From positions 1-46,769 of the forward strand of contig RFHU01000072.1 in the NCBI GenBank assembly GCA_003695705.1: a stretch of DNA of 46,769 nucleotides, written 5' to 3'. The stretch comes from Planctomycetota bacterium (GTDB taxonomy: Bacteria; Planctomycetota; J058). Positions 1 through 8,531 of this stretch are shown here, piece after piece; positions within the stretch are counted from its first letter, which is position 1, and each line of letters opens with the position of its first letter. The notes below the pieces were generated by a model. That model was not told where the DNA came from. It saw only the letters and a list, made by a program, of their open reading frames with translations, and did not search any database. A program made the translations under genes and the position numbers.

Positions 1-187
1 GCCAAGAGCCCCCCCGCTCGGCGAGCCTCCCCCTTCCTTGAATTCGCCCCGGGCCTTGCGAGAGTGTGCGCCCTCGCCCCTGCTGCCCGTCGAAGCCACC
101 CCGGCGCGGGCCGGCTTCCTCGGACCGGCCCGTGGCCCCGAATGGGTCGGCCCACGGCCGGCGCGCGGGGAGAGCGCAGGAGTCGAC

Positions 188-3100
188 ATGAGCAGCGAGC
201 TTCCCAAGAGCTACGACCCGGCCGCGACGGAGCCGCGCATTGCCCAGCGCTGGCTCGACGCCGACGCCTTCCGCGCCGTCCCGGACGAGCGCGAGGACGT
301 CTACGTCATCATGATGCCCCTGCCCAACGTGACCGGCGCCCTGCACATGGGGCACGCCATGGACAACGTCATGCAGGACCTGCTCATTCGCTGGCACCGC
401 ATGCAGGGCGCAAACACCCTTTGGCAGCCGGGCACCGACCATGCGGGCATCGCCACCCAAGCCGTGGTCGAGAAGCGACTCAAAGAGCTCGAGGGGAAGA
501 CCCGCCACGACATCGGCCGCGAAGAGCTGGTGCGCCGCATCTGGCAGTGGAAGGACGAATACCAGCGCCGGATCGTCCGCCAGCAGCAGGCCATGGGCTG
601 CTCCTGCGACTGGAAGCGGCAGCGCTTCACCATGGACCCGGTGTGCAGCGCCGCCGTGCGCGAGGCCTTCTTCCGCCTCTTCCGCGACCGCCTGATCTAC
701 CGCGGCGACCGCCTCGTCAACTGGGACTGCACTCTGCAGACCGCCGTCGCCAACGATGAGGTCTACCACGAGACCGTCCCCGGCCACTTCTGGCACCTGC
801 GCTACCCGGTCGTGGACCCACGGCCCGGGGAGCCCGAATTCGTGGTGGTGGCCACCACGCGCCCCGAGACCCTCCTCGGCGACACCGCCGTCGCCTGCCA
901 CCCCGACCCCGCCGGCGCCCTGCAGCGACTCATTGCAGCCGCGGAGGCCGCAGGCGACGAGGAGAAGGCCGCCCGGCTCCGCGAGCGCCGCCAGAGCCAC
1001 CTCGAAGGCCTCGAGCGACTCCGCGACATGGCGCGCGAAGGGCGAAAGGTCCGCCTGCCGCTCCTGGGCCGAGAGATCCCCCTGATCTGCGACGAGTGGG
1101 CCAAGCCCGAACTCGGCTCCGGGTGCGTCAAGATCACCCCCGGACACGATCCCAACGACTACGAGGTGTGGACGCGGCACCGCGAGGAGATCGGGATCAT
1201 CAACATCCTGCGCCCCGACGGGACCCTCAACGAGAAGGCCGGTCCCTACGCGGGGCTCGACCGTTTCGTGGCCCGCGAACGCGTCCTCGCCGACCTGGAG
1301 GCGCAGGGACTCCTCGAGCGCGTCGAGGACCGCGCGGTGGAAATAGGCCACTCGGACCGCTCGAAGACCCCCATCGAGCCCTACCTGTGCAAGCAGTGGT
1401 GGGTGCGCATGGGCGACGTCGAAGGCGGCATCGTGTGCGGACGCGGCACCCAAAAGGAGCACGTCCACGCCGGGCTCGCCCAGGCCGCCATCGAAGCCGC
1501 CAACGGCCCCTGGCGCTCGCCGAGCGGGCGCAAGGTGGCCTTCCATCCCGACGCCAAGCGCTACCGAACCGGCTACACCGCGTGGCTGGCCGAGAAGCGC
1601 GACTGGTGCATCAGCCGCCAGCTCTGGTGGGGTCACCGGATCCCCGTGTGGTGGCGCTCTTACGCCGACGCCGAAGAACTGGCGCAGGCGGTGGCGGGGC
1701 TCCCACGGGACACCGACGCGCTCCACGCCTGGGTTGGCGACGACGAGGGACGGCAGCTCGAACCGGCCGAAGGAGTCGAGCGAGCCCGCCGGCATCCCGA
1801 AGAAGGTCCCTTCGAGCTGCAGGTGTGCCTGCGCAGCGAGGCGGCGGACCAGGCCTACGCCGAGGCACTCGAAGCCCTCGGGCTCGCTCAGGACCCCGAC
1901 GTCCTCGACACGTGGTTCAGCTCGGCGCTCTGGCCCTTCAGCACCCTCGGCTGGCCCGACCCCGACCACGCCCGAGTCGAACCGGGCCAGCGCCCGCTTG
2001 GACCCGAAGGCGAGCGCCCCAGCGCGCTCGACTACTACTACCCCGGCTCGTGCCTGGTGACGGGTCGGGACATCCTCACCCTCTGGGTCGCCCGCATGGT
2101 GGTGATGGGCCTCTACTGCATGGGCGACGTCCCCTTCACCGACGTGTTCCTGCACTGCAAGATCCTCGACGGCAAGGGCCAGGGCATGTCGAAGTCCAAG
2201 GGCAACGGCGTCGACCCGACCGACATCATCGCCCACTACGGCGCCGACGGCATGCGCTACGTGATCTGCGACATGCAGACGGGCACCCAGGACGCCCGCC
2301 TCCCGGTCCAGGCCCACTGCCCAAATCCCGCCTGTCCGCTCAACGCCGACCCCGAGCGGCGCGGCGTCGTCGAACTCGCGGAGGCCCAGCGCGGACGGAC
2401 GATCTTCACCTACCTGTGCCCTACCTGCGGCGCGGAATTCGACATGCTCGGCACCCTGAAGGAGGCCGGCGTCCCGCAGGCCAAGGCCTTCAGCAATCGC
2501 TTCGACGAGGGCAAGAACTTCTGCAACAAGCTGTGGAACGCCGCGCGGTTCGCCCTGCTGAACCTCGGCCAGCTCGAATTCGTGAGCCTCGACATCGCGT
2601 CCCTCCCCAGCGAAGACCGCTGGATCCTCTCGCGGCTCAGCCGCACCGTCGCCTCGGTGCACACGCAACTCGAGGCCTACAACCCCTCGGCGGCCCTCTC
2701 CGCCGCCCGAGATTTCTTCTGGGGCGAGCTGTGCGACTGGTACCTCGAGCTGATCAAGCCGCGCATGCGCGACGACGCCGAGGCGGAGAGTCGCCAGGCC
2801 GCCCGCCAGACCCTGGCCACGGTCCTCGACCAAGTCCTGCGCCTCCTCCACCCCTTCGTGCCCTTCATCACCGAGGCCCTCTGGGAGCAGCTCGGCGCCC
2901 AAGCCCCGCAACGGGGCATCGAGGAAGCCCTCCCCACCTCGGAGCTATGCGTTCAGGCCGCCTGGCCCCGACCCCGCCCTGCCTGGGAGGACGAGGCCGT
3001 GGAGGCGGCCTACGCGCAGCTCCAGGAAGCAGTGCGAGGGATTCGCGACGTGCGCGCGAAATACGCCGTCCCCCCCCGCAAGCGGCTGCCGTGCGTCGTG

Positions 3101-3466
3101 CGCGGACAGGGCCCCGCCGTCGATGCCCTGCGCGAACTCGCGCACCACGTCCAGACCATGGCCGGCCTCGCGTCGGTGGAGATTGGAGCCGACGCGCCGA
3201 AGCCCCCCAACGCCGCGACCGCCGTGGTACTCGGTCTCGAGGCCTACGTGGGCGAAGTCTTCGATCCCGCCAAGGAGCGCAAGCGCCTGGCTGCCCAGGA
3301 GGCCAAGCTGCGCAAGCAACTCGAAGCCAGCAAGCGCAAACTGGCCAACGAAAAGTTCACTGCCAAAGCCCCCGCCCACGTGGTGGACGCCGAACGACGC
3401 CGCTTGGAGAGCCTGAAAGAGGAACTCGCGCGGGTCGCCCAAGCACTGGCCGACCTCGCGGGCTGA
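188..3466 (+). CDS. valS: Valyl-tRNA synthetase with extra Cys4 insert
   Basis: Class I aminoacyl-tRNA synthetase that charges tRNA-Val in the cytoplasm. About 1092 residues, a little longer than usual. The HIGH-type motif is HMGH at residues 53-56 and the KMSKS-type loop is GMSKS at 666-670. The family motif NFCNKLWNAARF follows in the anticodon-binding part, and the C-terminus from about residue 1025 is the charged coiled-coil arm typical of ValRS. Between the KMSKS loop and NFCNKLWN lies an insert with C711-x4-C716 and C744-x2-C747, which looks like a zinc ribbon. The ATG at 188 is chosen because AGGAG lies 8 bases upstream and the family similarity begins just after it. The same frame stays open upstream to position 38, but that part reads as non-coding leader. 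Confidence 0.97.
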   Translation: MSSELPKSYDPAATEPRIAQRWLDADAFRAVPDEREDVYVIMMPLPNVTGALHMGHAMDNVMQDLLIRWHRMQGANTLWQPGTDHAGIATQAVVEKRLKELEGKTRHDIGREELVRRIWQWKDEYQRRIVRQQQAMGCSCDWKRQRFTMDPVCSAAVREAFFRLFRDRLIYRGDRLVNWDCTLQTAVANDEVYHETVPGHFWHLRYPVVDPRPGEPEFVVVATTRPETLLGDTAVACHPDPAGALQRLIAAAEAAGDEEKAARLRERRQSHLEGLERLRDMAREGRKVRLPLLGREIPLICDEWAKPELGSGCVKITPGHDPNDYEVWTRHREEIGIINILRPDGTLNEKAGPYAGLDRFVARERVLADLEAQGLLERVEDRAVEIGHSDRSKTPIEPYLCKQWWVRMGDVEGGIVCGRGTQKEHVHAGLAQAAIEAANGPWRSPSGRKVAFHPDAKRYRTGYTAWLAEKRDWCISRQLWWGHRIPVWWRSYADAEELAQAVAGLPRDTDALHAWVGDDEGRQLEPAEGVERARRHPEEGPFELQVCLRSEAADQAYAEALEALGLAQDPDVLDTWFSSALWPFSTLGWPDPDHARVEPGQRPLGPEGERPSALDYYYPGSCLVTGRDILTLWVARMVVMGLYCMGDVPFTDVFLHCKILDGKGQGMSKSKGNGVDPTDIIAHYGADGMRYVICDMQTGTQDARLPVQAHCPNPACPLNADPERRGVVELAEAQRGRTIFTYLCPTCGAEFDMLGTLKEAGVPQAKAFSNRFDEGKNFCNKLWNAARFALLNLGQLEFVSLDIASLPSEDRWILSRLSRTVASVHTQLEAYNPSAALSAARDFFWGELCDWYLELIKPRMRDDAEAESRQAARQTLATVLDQVLRLLHPFVPFITEALWEQLGAQAPQRGIEEALPTSELCVQAAWPRPRPAWEDEAVEAAYAQLQEAVRGIRDVRAKYAVPPRKRLPCVVRGQGPAVDALRELAHHVQTMAGLASVEIGADAPKPPNAATAVVLGLEAYVGEVFDPAKERKRLAAQEAKLRKQLEASKRKLANEKFTAKAPAHVVDAERRRLESLKEELARVAQALADLAG

Positions 3467-3668
3467 CGGCACAGGTCCGTCCGCCCCGTGCGGCCCGCAG
3501 CGCGCTGCGGGCCGGCGACCGAAGTCCTGCCAAGCGACGTCGCCCGGTGGTCCGTGGAGGAGAAGCGTAGGCCGATTCCCCTCCCCGAACGACCGCAGCG
3601 CTCGAAGTGCGCGGCGACCCAGCGGACGGAGGCTTGCCAAGCGAAGCCCGAGAGGCCCCAATGGAGGT

Positions 3669-4061
3669 GTGCTGCGCCTGCTGACCCTCGGCCTCGGGCT
3701 CCTCTCCCTCGGACTGGGCATCGTGGGGGCCTTCGTGCCGCTCCTTCCCACGACTCCCCTCCTCCTCCTCGCGGCGGCCTGCTTCGCCCGCAGCAGCCCG
3801 CGCCTCGACGCTTGGCTGCGCTCCCACCCGCGCCTGGGACCGCCGCTGCGCGCTTGGACAGAGCACGGCACGGTCTCCTGGCGCGCCAAGGGCCTTCTCG
3901 TGGCGCTGCTGGGCGTGAGCCTCCTCTACGCCCTCGGTTGTCCAGCGAGCGTGCTTCCCCCCCTTGGCCAGGTGAGCTTCGTCCTCCTCGCCGTCGGTGT
4001 CTCCGCCTTCGTGCTCTCGCGCCCTTCCGCGCCTCCCTCCTCCTGTCGCGAAGAGGCCTGA
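3669..4061 (+). CDS. DUF454 (YbaN-like) inner-membrane protein
   Basis: Small membrane protein of about 130 residues of the DUF454/YbaN family, whose biochemical role is unknown. The N-terminal segment LGLLSLGLGIVGAFVPLLPT, followed by the family hallmark PTTPLLLLAAACFARSSPRL, forms the first membrane region. A second hydrophobic segment lies near residues 80-115. The region between has the family pattern of a short basic cytoplasmic stretch (HPRLGPPLRAWTEHG). The GTG at 3669 is the first usable start and an SD-like GGAGG abuts it closely, so the exact start is uncertain. It is convergent with the dehydrogenase gene on the other strand; nothing links it functionally to valS, which ends 200 bases upstream. 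Confidence 0.8.
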   Translation: MLRLLTLGLGLLSLGLGIVGAFVPLLPTTPLLLLAAACFARSSPRLDAWLRSHPRLGPPLRAWTEHGTVSWRAKGLLVALLGVSLLYALGCPASVLPPLGQVSFVLLAVGVSAFVLSRPSAPPSSCREEA

Positions 4062-4197
4062 CCGGTCCTCGCCGTGGGGGGCGAGCCCACCCGCGCGCCC
4101 GTCGCGGTTCGCAGCGAAACGCCGCTTCGGCAGCGCGTTGGGTTTCGGGGGGAACCTCGCCGGATCTCCTCGGCCCGCGCTCGGCCACCGAGCCGCG

Positions 4198-5196
4198 TCA
4201 GAGGGCGGCAAGCACGGCCTGCGTGACCTCCACCGTGCCCAGCGCGCCGCCCAGGTCCGGAGTGGTCCGTCCCGCTGCGAGGACGTCGCGCACGGCGGCG
4301 CGAACGCGCTCGGCGGCGGCGTCCTCGCCCAGGTGTTCGAGCAGGAGCGCGGCCGAGCCGATGGCCGCCAGCGGGTTGGCGATGCCCTCCCCCGCGATGT
4401 CCGGCGCGCTCCCGTGCACGGGCTCGAAGAGCGCCGCGCACTCCCCGATGTTCGCCGAGCACGCCAACCCCAAGCCGCCCACCAGCATGCAGGCTTCGTC
4501 GCTGAGGATGTCCCCGAACAGATTCGTGGTCACGATGACCTCGAAGCGCTCCGGATCGCGCAGAAGGCGCATGGCGCACGCGTCGACCAATAGCTCTTCG
4601 ACTTCCAGTTGCGGATAGGAGGCCGCGACCTCGAGCCCCGCTCGGCGAAAGAGCCCATCGCTGACTCGCAGCACGTTGGCCTTGTGCACCAGGCACAGCC
4701 TCCGGGCACCCCGCCGCCGCGCGAATTCGCAGGCGAAACGCACGATGCGCTCGCTGGCGGCACGTGTGATGACGCGTTCGCTCACCGCCCGCCGCCCTTC
4801 GTCCTCGACCCGCTCGCGGCCCGCGTAGAGCCCCTCGGTGTTCTCGCGCACGATGACCAGGTCGATGCCGGGCCGAGAGCTCGGATGCGGCGCGCTCGCG
4901 CAGGGGCGGACGTTGGCGAAGAGCCCCAACCCCTGCCGCAACGCCAGCACCGGGCTCCGGTAGCCGGGCTCGTCGGGAGGGGTGGTCACCGCCCCGAACA
5001 GGGCCGCGTCGGCGTCGCGGACCGCAGCCAGGGTCTCCTCGGGCAAGGGCGTTCCGCGCTTGCGGTACGCCGCGAAGCCGATGGGGTAGGGTCCCTCGCA
5101 GCGCAGCGGCACCCCGAGCCCCTCCAGCACCGAAACCGCCGCGTCGACCACCTCGGGACCAATGCCGTCGCCACCCAGAACGGCCACCCGCTTCAC
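4198..5196 (-). CDS. Isocitrate/isopropylmalate/homoisocitrate-type dehydrogenase
   Basis: Beta-decarboxylating dehydrogenase of 332 residues that oxidises and decarboxylates a 2-hydroxy-3-carboxylate intermediate with NAD. Visible motifs: GDGIGPEVV near the N-terminus, ANVRPC, RPGIDLVIVRENTEGLY near residues 115-130, VHKANVL, the metal-binding NLFGDILSDEA, and the C-terminal VHGSAPDIAGEGIANP. Classical bacterial LeuB usually has RELTGGIYFG where this protein has RENTEGLY; the latter is found in homoisocitrate dehydrogenases and in archaeal LeuB/AksF. It is the last gene of a four-gene chain, and its GTG start overlaps the TGA of the small dehydratase subunit. The call between leuB and homoisocitrate dehydrogenase is therefore open, with a lean to the latter. 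Confidence 0.85.
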   Translation of the reverse strand: MKRVAVLGGDGIGPEVVDAAVSVLEGLGVPLRCEGPYPIGFAAYRKRGTPLPEETLAAVRDADAALFGAVTTPPDEPGYRSPVLALRQGLGLFANVRPCASAPHPSSRPGIDLVIVRENTEGLYAGRERVEDEGRRAVSERVITRAASERIVRFACEFARRRGARRLCLVHKANVLRVSDGLFRRAGLEVAASYPQLEVEELLVDACAMRLLRDPERFEVIVTTNLFGDILSDEACMLVGGLGLACSANIGECAALFEPVHGSAPDIAGEGIANPLAAIGSAALLLEHLGEDAAAERVRAAVRDVLAAGRTTPDLGGALGTVEVTQAVLAAL

Positions 5197-5732
5197 GGCC
5201 TTCCTCCCCGTGGCCCCTCGGCACTCGGCGCACGCCGGCGGATGTGCTGGATCAGTCCGCCGTCGCGGATCAACTCGCGAACGAAGGGTGGGTAGGGAGC
5301 GAAGGAGAAGCTCCCCGCAGGGCATTCCAGCCGTCCCGCGGCGAGGTCGATGCGCAGCGCGTCGCCCGTGCTGAGCGCAGCCACGGCGTCCGGACACTCC
5401 ACGACCGGTAGTCCGAGGTTGATGCTGTTGCGGTAGAAGATGCGCGCAAAGCTGCGCGCCACGACCGCCCGCACGCCGCTGGCGAGGAGGCACTCGCTGG
5501 CCTGCTCCCTCGAGCTCCCGCAGCCGAAGTTCTTCCCTACCACGAGCACCGGTCGCGCCGCGGCCTTGCACGCGAAGTCGGGGTCGAAGCCCTGCATGGC
5601 GTAGCGAGGCATCTCCTCGAAAGGGACCTGTACGTAGGTGACCGAACCAGGCCAGATCACGTCGGTGTTCACGTCGTCGGCGGCGTAAGCAAGCGCGGGC
5701 CCCTCGACGACCAAGGGCCTTGCGCCGCTCAC
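5193..5732 (-). CDS. Dehydratase small subunit (LeuD/homoaconitase type)
   Basis: Swivelling small subunit, about 179 residues, of a 3-isopropylmalate dehydratase or homoaconitase that pairs with the upstream large subunit. Family motifs are VNTDVIWPG (the NTD.I.P motif), VGKNFGCGSSREQA with the Gly-Ser-Ser-Arg substrate loop, and ARSFARIFYRNSINLGLPVV. The GTG start at 5732 overlaps the TGA of the large subunit gene as GTGA. Its own TGA overlaps the GTG of the dehydrogenase in the same way, so the subunits are probably made by coupled translation. Substrate identity cannot be settled from the small subunit alone. Confidence 0.88.
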   Translation of the reverse strand: MSGARPLVVEGPALAYAADDVNTDVIWPGSVTYVQVPFEEMPRYAMQGFDPDFACKAAARPVLVVGKNFGCGSSREQASECLLASGVRAVVARSFARIFYRNSINLGLPVVECPDAVAALSTGDALRIDLAAGRLECPAGSFSFAPYPPFVRELIRDGGLIQHIRRRAPSAEGPRGGRP

Positions 5733-6985
5733 GAGAGACGCCTCGGGTCGGCGATGCACCCCGCGACGGCGCTGGCCGCGACCACCGCAGGGCTCGCCAG
5801 GTAGACCTCGGCCTCGCGGCTCCCCATGCGCCCGCGGAAGTTTCGGTTGGAACTGCTGATGCACGCCTGGCCTGCCTGGAGCACGGCCCCCACGGCCCCG
5901 AAGCAAGGCCCGCAACTCGCCGTCAGGATCTCGGCGCCTGCGGCGCGCAGGGTCTCGGCCACCCCCTCGGCCTCGGCTGCCGCCGCCACCTCCGCGGACG
6001 CCGGGTAGACCACCAGCCGTACGCCGGGCGCGACCCGCCGGCCGGACAGCACGGCGGCCGCCGCGCGCAGGTCCTCGAGGCGACCGTTGGTACAGCTCCC
6101 GAGGTAGGCGTGCTGCACGGGACGACCGGCCACCGCCGAAAGCGGCGCCACGTTGTCCACCGTGTGGGGGCAGGCCACCTGCGGCTCGAGTGCGGAGAGG
6201 TCCACCGCGAACGTGTCCACGAATTCCGCGTCGGGATCGGAGGCCATCACTGCGTAGGGACCGCTGGCGCGGTCCGCCAGGTAAGCCTCGGTCACCGAGT
6301 CGCAAGGGACCACCCCGGCCTTGGCCCCGAGTTCGACGGCCATGTTGCAGAGGGTCATTCGCTCGCTCATGGTGAGGCGCTCCGCGCCCGGTCCCCCGAA
6401 TTCGATGGCCTGGTAGGCGGCGCCGTCGGCGCGCAGCCGGGCGAGGAGGAAGAGGACGAGGTCCTTGGCGAAGACGCCCTCGGCGAGACGACCCTCGAGG
6501 AGGATGCGGCGCGTGGGGGGGATCTTGAGCCAGATCTTCCCCGTCGCCCACACCCCGGCCATCTCGGTCCGGTTGATGGGGATCCCCAGCGCGCCTGCGG
6601 CCCCATAGAGCGTCGAGTGGCTGTCCGCCCCGAGGACGAGCTCTCCGGGCAGGGCGAGGCCGCGCTCCATGAGGACTTGGTGGCACACGCCCACCCCGGC
6701 GTCGAAGAAATGCTCGATCCCTTGCTCGGCGACGAAAGCGCGCGCCTCGGCGTGGTTGCGCGCGTGCGCCTCCTGGGCCGCCGGCACGCAATGGTCGAAG
6801 ACCACCACCACCCGCGCGGGGTCCCACACCCGCCGGTAGCCCGTCGCGCGGAAGCGCTTCACCACGAAGGCCGTGTTGTCGTGGCTCATGACCCGGTCGG
6901 GCTCGACGGTGACGATGTCTCCCACCGTGACCGGCCGGCCCGCCCGGCGCCCGAGGACCTTCTGCACGAAGGTCTCGCCCCTCAC
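5729..6985 (-). CDS. Dehydratase large subunit (LeuC/homoaconitase type, 4Fe-4S)
   Basis: Large subunit of about 418 residues of the aconitase superfamily, short like the archaeal and Thermus-type LeuC/homoaconitase enzymes. Motifs: VMSHDNTAFV near the start, FDHCVPA, LGADSHSTLYGA, and the iron-sulphur ligands in YLGSCTNGR (about residue 298) and SCGPCFGAVG (about residues 356-359), then SSNRNFRGRMGS, which is characteristic of the family. It isomerises a hydroxy-tricarboxylate by dehydration and rehydration together with the adjoining small subunit. The GTG start at 6985 overlaps the TGA of the synthase gene, and starting there keeps the conserved ETFVQKVLGRRAG beginning. Confidence 0.9.
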   Translation of the reverse strand: MRGETFVQKVLGRRAGRPVTVGDIVTVEPDRVMSHDNTAFVVKRFRATGYRRVWDPARVVVVFDHCVPAAQEAHARNHAEARAFVAEQGIEHFFDAGVGVCHQVLMERGLALPGELVLGADSHSTLYGAAGALGIPINRTEMAGVWATGKIWLKIPPTRRILLEGRLAEGVFAKDLVLFLLARLRADGAAYQAIEFGGPGAERLTMSERMTLCNMAVELGAKAGVVPCDSVTEAYLADRASGPYAVMASDPDAEFVDTFAVDLSALEPQVACPHTVDNVAPLSAVAGRPVQHAYLGSCTNGRLEDLRAAAAVLSGRRVAPGVRLVVYPASAEVAAAAEAEGVAETLRAAGAEILTASCGPCFGAVGAVLQAGQACISSSNRNFRGRMGSREAEVYLASPAVVAASAVAGCIADPRRLS

Positions 6986-8118
6986 GCGCGCACCCAGCGC
7001 ACGATGTCCGCGAGCTCGCCTGCGCGAACGCTGCGCCCTTGCTCCCCGACGCGCTTCACCTCGGCGAGGACCCTGCGCGCCAACTCGCGGTCCTCGGGGT
7101 CCTCCCCGATGGCCTCCATGGCGTACTGCACCGAAGAGAGCCCGCTCATATGGTCCAGGGAGACCTGCATTTCCCGTCCGACCAGGGCGGGGTCCAGGCT
7201 CTGGTAGTGGACCGCGTTGCGGGTGGCCGCGTGGGTGTGCACGCCGGCGCAGTGCGTGAAGGCATTGGCCCCGACCACGGGAGCGGTGACCGGCACGGGC
7301 ACGCCGCAATAGGTGCTCACGGTCTCGTAGAGGCGCGGGAGGAGGGAGAGTTCCCAGCCCTCCTCCCCGAAGTCCGCCGCGAGCACCGTCGCCAGGGTGG
7401 CAAGGTCCACCAGCCCGGCGCGCTCGCCCAGCCCGAGGACGGTGACGTCGATGACGTCCACCCCGGCACGGTAGGCGTCGAGGGCGTTCGCTAAGGCCAG
7501 CCCTCGGTCGTCGTGGCAGTGCACCGCGAGCAGCGGCTCGGCGCCACGACTCGCCAAGGCCTCCCGCAGGCGAAGGACGAAATCGTGAAGGCTGCGCCGA
7601 GCGGGGATCATGGCGCCCGTGGTGTCCGCGATCGAGATGATGTCCGCTCCCGCCTCCACCGCCGCCGCCGCTGCGTCGACCACGTTCTCGAAGGGGCTGC
7701 GCACCGTGTCCTCGGGGGTGTAGCGCACGGTCAATTCGGGCCGACCCTCCTTGGCGTAGGCGATGCAGTCGGCGATCTGGTCGATCGCCGTCGCCAAGGA
7801 GCGACGGAAGACGCCCTCCAAGCGGGACGAGGAGACGCAGAAGAAGACCCCCAGGAAATCGACTCCACAGTCGAGGGCTTTGTCCACGTCGCTGCGCAGG
7901 CTGCGCGCATGGGCAGCGATCTGGGCGCGAAAGCCCCGCCCCGCGAGCGCACGCACCGCGGCCTCGATTCCGGCGCACACCGCCGGATGCCCCGCTTCGA
8001 TGACCCCCACGCCAAAGCGGTCGAGGAGGCTCGCGATGGCGAGCTTGGCGTGGGGGGGAAAGCAAACGCCGGGCGTTTGCTCGCCTTCGCGCAGGGTGGA
8101 GTCGAGGAGTCGGACCAC
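6982..8118 (-). CDS. Homocitrate/isopropylmalate synthase family enzyme
   Basis: Acyl-CoA to 2-oxoacid condensing enzyme of the DRE-TIM/HMGL family, 378 residues. The N-terminus has DSTLREGEQTPGV (residues 6-18), a pattern close to NifV, AksA and other homocitrate synthases rather than the LRDGEQ of typical LeuA. The metal motif is HCHDD (H200, H202) and the conserved GLGERAG and FTHCAGVH segments follow. It lacks the roughly 120-residue C-terminal leucine-sensing domain of full-length LeuA. It heads a chain with the dehydratase subunits and dehydrogenase, so the four genes encode one full 2-oxoacid chain-extension cycle. Homocitrate synthase is my preferred reading; a short LeuA or citramalate synthase is the alternative. 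The GTG start has an SD-like GGGAGG at 8123-8128. Confidence 0.82.
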   Translation of the reverse strand: MVRLLDSTLREGEQTPGVCFPPHAKLAIASLLDRFGVGVIEAGHPAVCAGIEAAVRALAGRGFRAQIAAHARSLRSDVDKALDCGVDFLGVFFCVSSSRLEGVFRRSLATAIDQIADCIAYAKEGRPELTVRYTPEDTVRSPFENVVDAAAAAVEAGADIISIADTTGAMIPARRSLHDFVLRLREALASRGAEPLLAVHCHDDRGLALANALDAYRAGVDVIDVTVLGLGERAGLVDLATLATVLAADFGEEGWELSLLPRLYETVSTYCGVPVPVTAPVVGANAFTHCAGVHTHAATRNAVHYQSLDPALVGREMQVSLDHMSGLSSVQYAMEAIGEDPEDRELARRVLAEVKRVGEQGRSVRAGELADIVRWVRA

Positions 8119-8141
8119 GGAGCCCTCCCGGTGGGGATCGC

Positions 8142-8147
8142 ATTCTA
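8142..8147 (-). promoter_or_regulatory. -10 hexamer TAGAAT of the synthase operon
   Basis: On the minus strand TAGAAT lies 23 bases before the GTG of the four-gene synthase/dehydratase/dehydrogenase chain, leaving room for the GGGAGG ribosome site. No convincing -35 element is visible. Inferred from sequence only. Confidence 0.4.
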
Positions 8148-8228
8148 TGCGGCCCCTGCGACGGCGGACTCGCCAACACCCCGCGGACCAACCCGCGCGA
8201 CGAACGCGTCTCGCCCGCTACGGATCGC

Positions 8229-8259
8229 GCGGGGAGCGGCGCGGTGCCCCGCTCCCCGC
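8229..8259. terminator. Strong hairpin after the UGA-interrupted gene
   Basis: Perfect 11-base stem (8229-8239 with 8249-8259, GCGGGGAGCGG against its complement) with a 9-base loop. It begins 5 bases beyond the TGA at 8265-8267 that closes the reading frame continuing past the in-frame UGA of the neighbouring gene. No U-run follows on the minus strand, so it is a terminator-like or mRNA-end hairpin rather than a textbook intrinsic terminator. Its position fits a transcript that ends after 8265, not after 8532. Confidence 0.55.
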
Positions 8260-8264
8260 AGGGA

Positions 8265-8531
8265 TCATTTCAAGCAGCGAGTCGCTTCCGGTGGCGGCCG
8301 GAAGGCCTCGACGGAGTCGAAGTCGGAGAAGGTGTAGACCGCCTTGAAGGCGATGTGCTCGCGTTCGCTCAGGGCTTCGTCGAGGTCGCCGCCGGGGCCG
8401 TCGTCGCCACGGCTCGCGCAAAGGGTGGTGACCTCGAGGCGCACGACGTGCTGGCGGTCCTCCGAGAGGGTGAGTTCGTAAACGATCTGGGTCTTGGTCC
8501 TGTCCGCCCGGGACAGGGTCTGCGAAATGCC
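8265..8531 (-). other. In-frame coding continuation after UGA (88 codons + stop)
   Basis: Directly after the TGA at 8532-8534 the same frame stays open for 88 codons and closes with TGA at 8265. The codons have the strong G/C third-position bias of neighbouring genes. The peptide reads as alternating beta strands (for example TQIVYELTLSEDRQHVVRLE and AFKAVYTFSDFDSVEAFRP) that would complete the beta-sheet fold begun before the stop. No start codon with a ribosome site opens this segment alone. It is therefore either the C-terminus of a selenocysteine- or readthrough-containing protein, or the remnant of a gene broken by a nonsense change or sequence error. If read through, the full protein has 305 residues with the UGA at position 217. 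Confidence 0.7.
8499..8517 (-). promoter_or_regulatory. SECIS-like hairpin downstream of in-frame UGA
   Basis: On the mRNA strand, 14 bases after the UGA, CCUGUCC pairs perfectly with GGACAGG around the loop CGGGC. The apical loop thus starts 21 bases after the UGA and has a G within its first two bases. That agrees with the general form described for bacterial SECIS elements: a short stem-loop a few tens of bases downstream of UGA with an early loop G. The stem lies inside the coding continuation. Whether SelB recognises it cannot be seen from sequence. Confidence 0.45.

Noticed and set aside
38..187. N-terminal extension of ValRS to 38
   Set aside because: Pro/Arg/Gly-rich non-family sequence; ATG 188 has a ribosome site. 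I looked for a T-box leader here and saw no specifier or T-box sequence.
1096..3570. 824-codon open frame overlapping valS
   Set aside because: Arg/Pro-rich shadow translation of an unmistakable valS frame.
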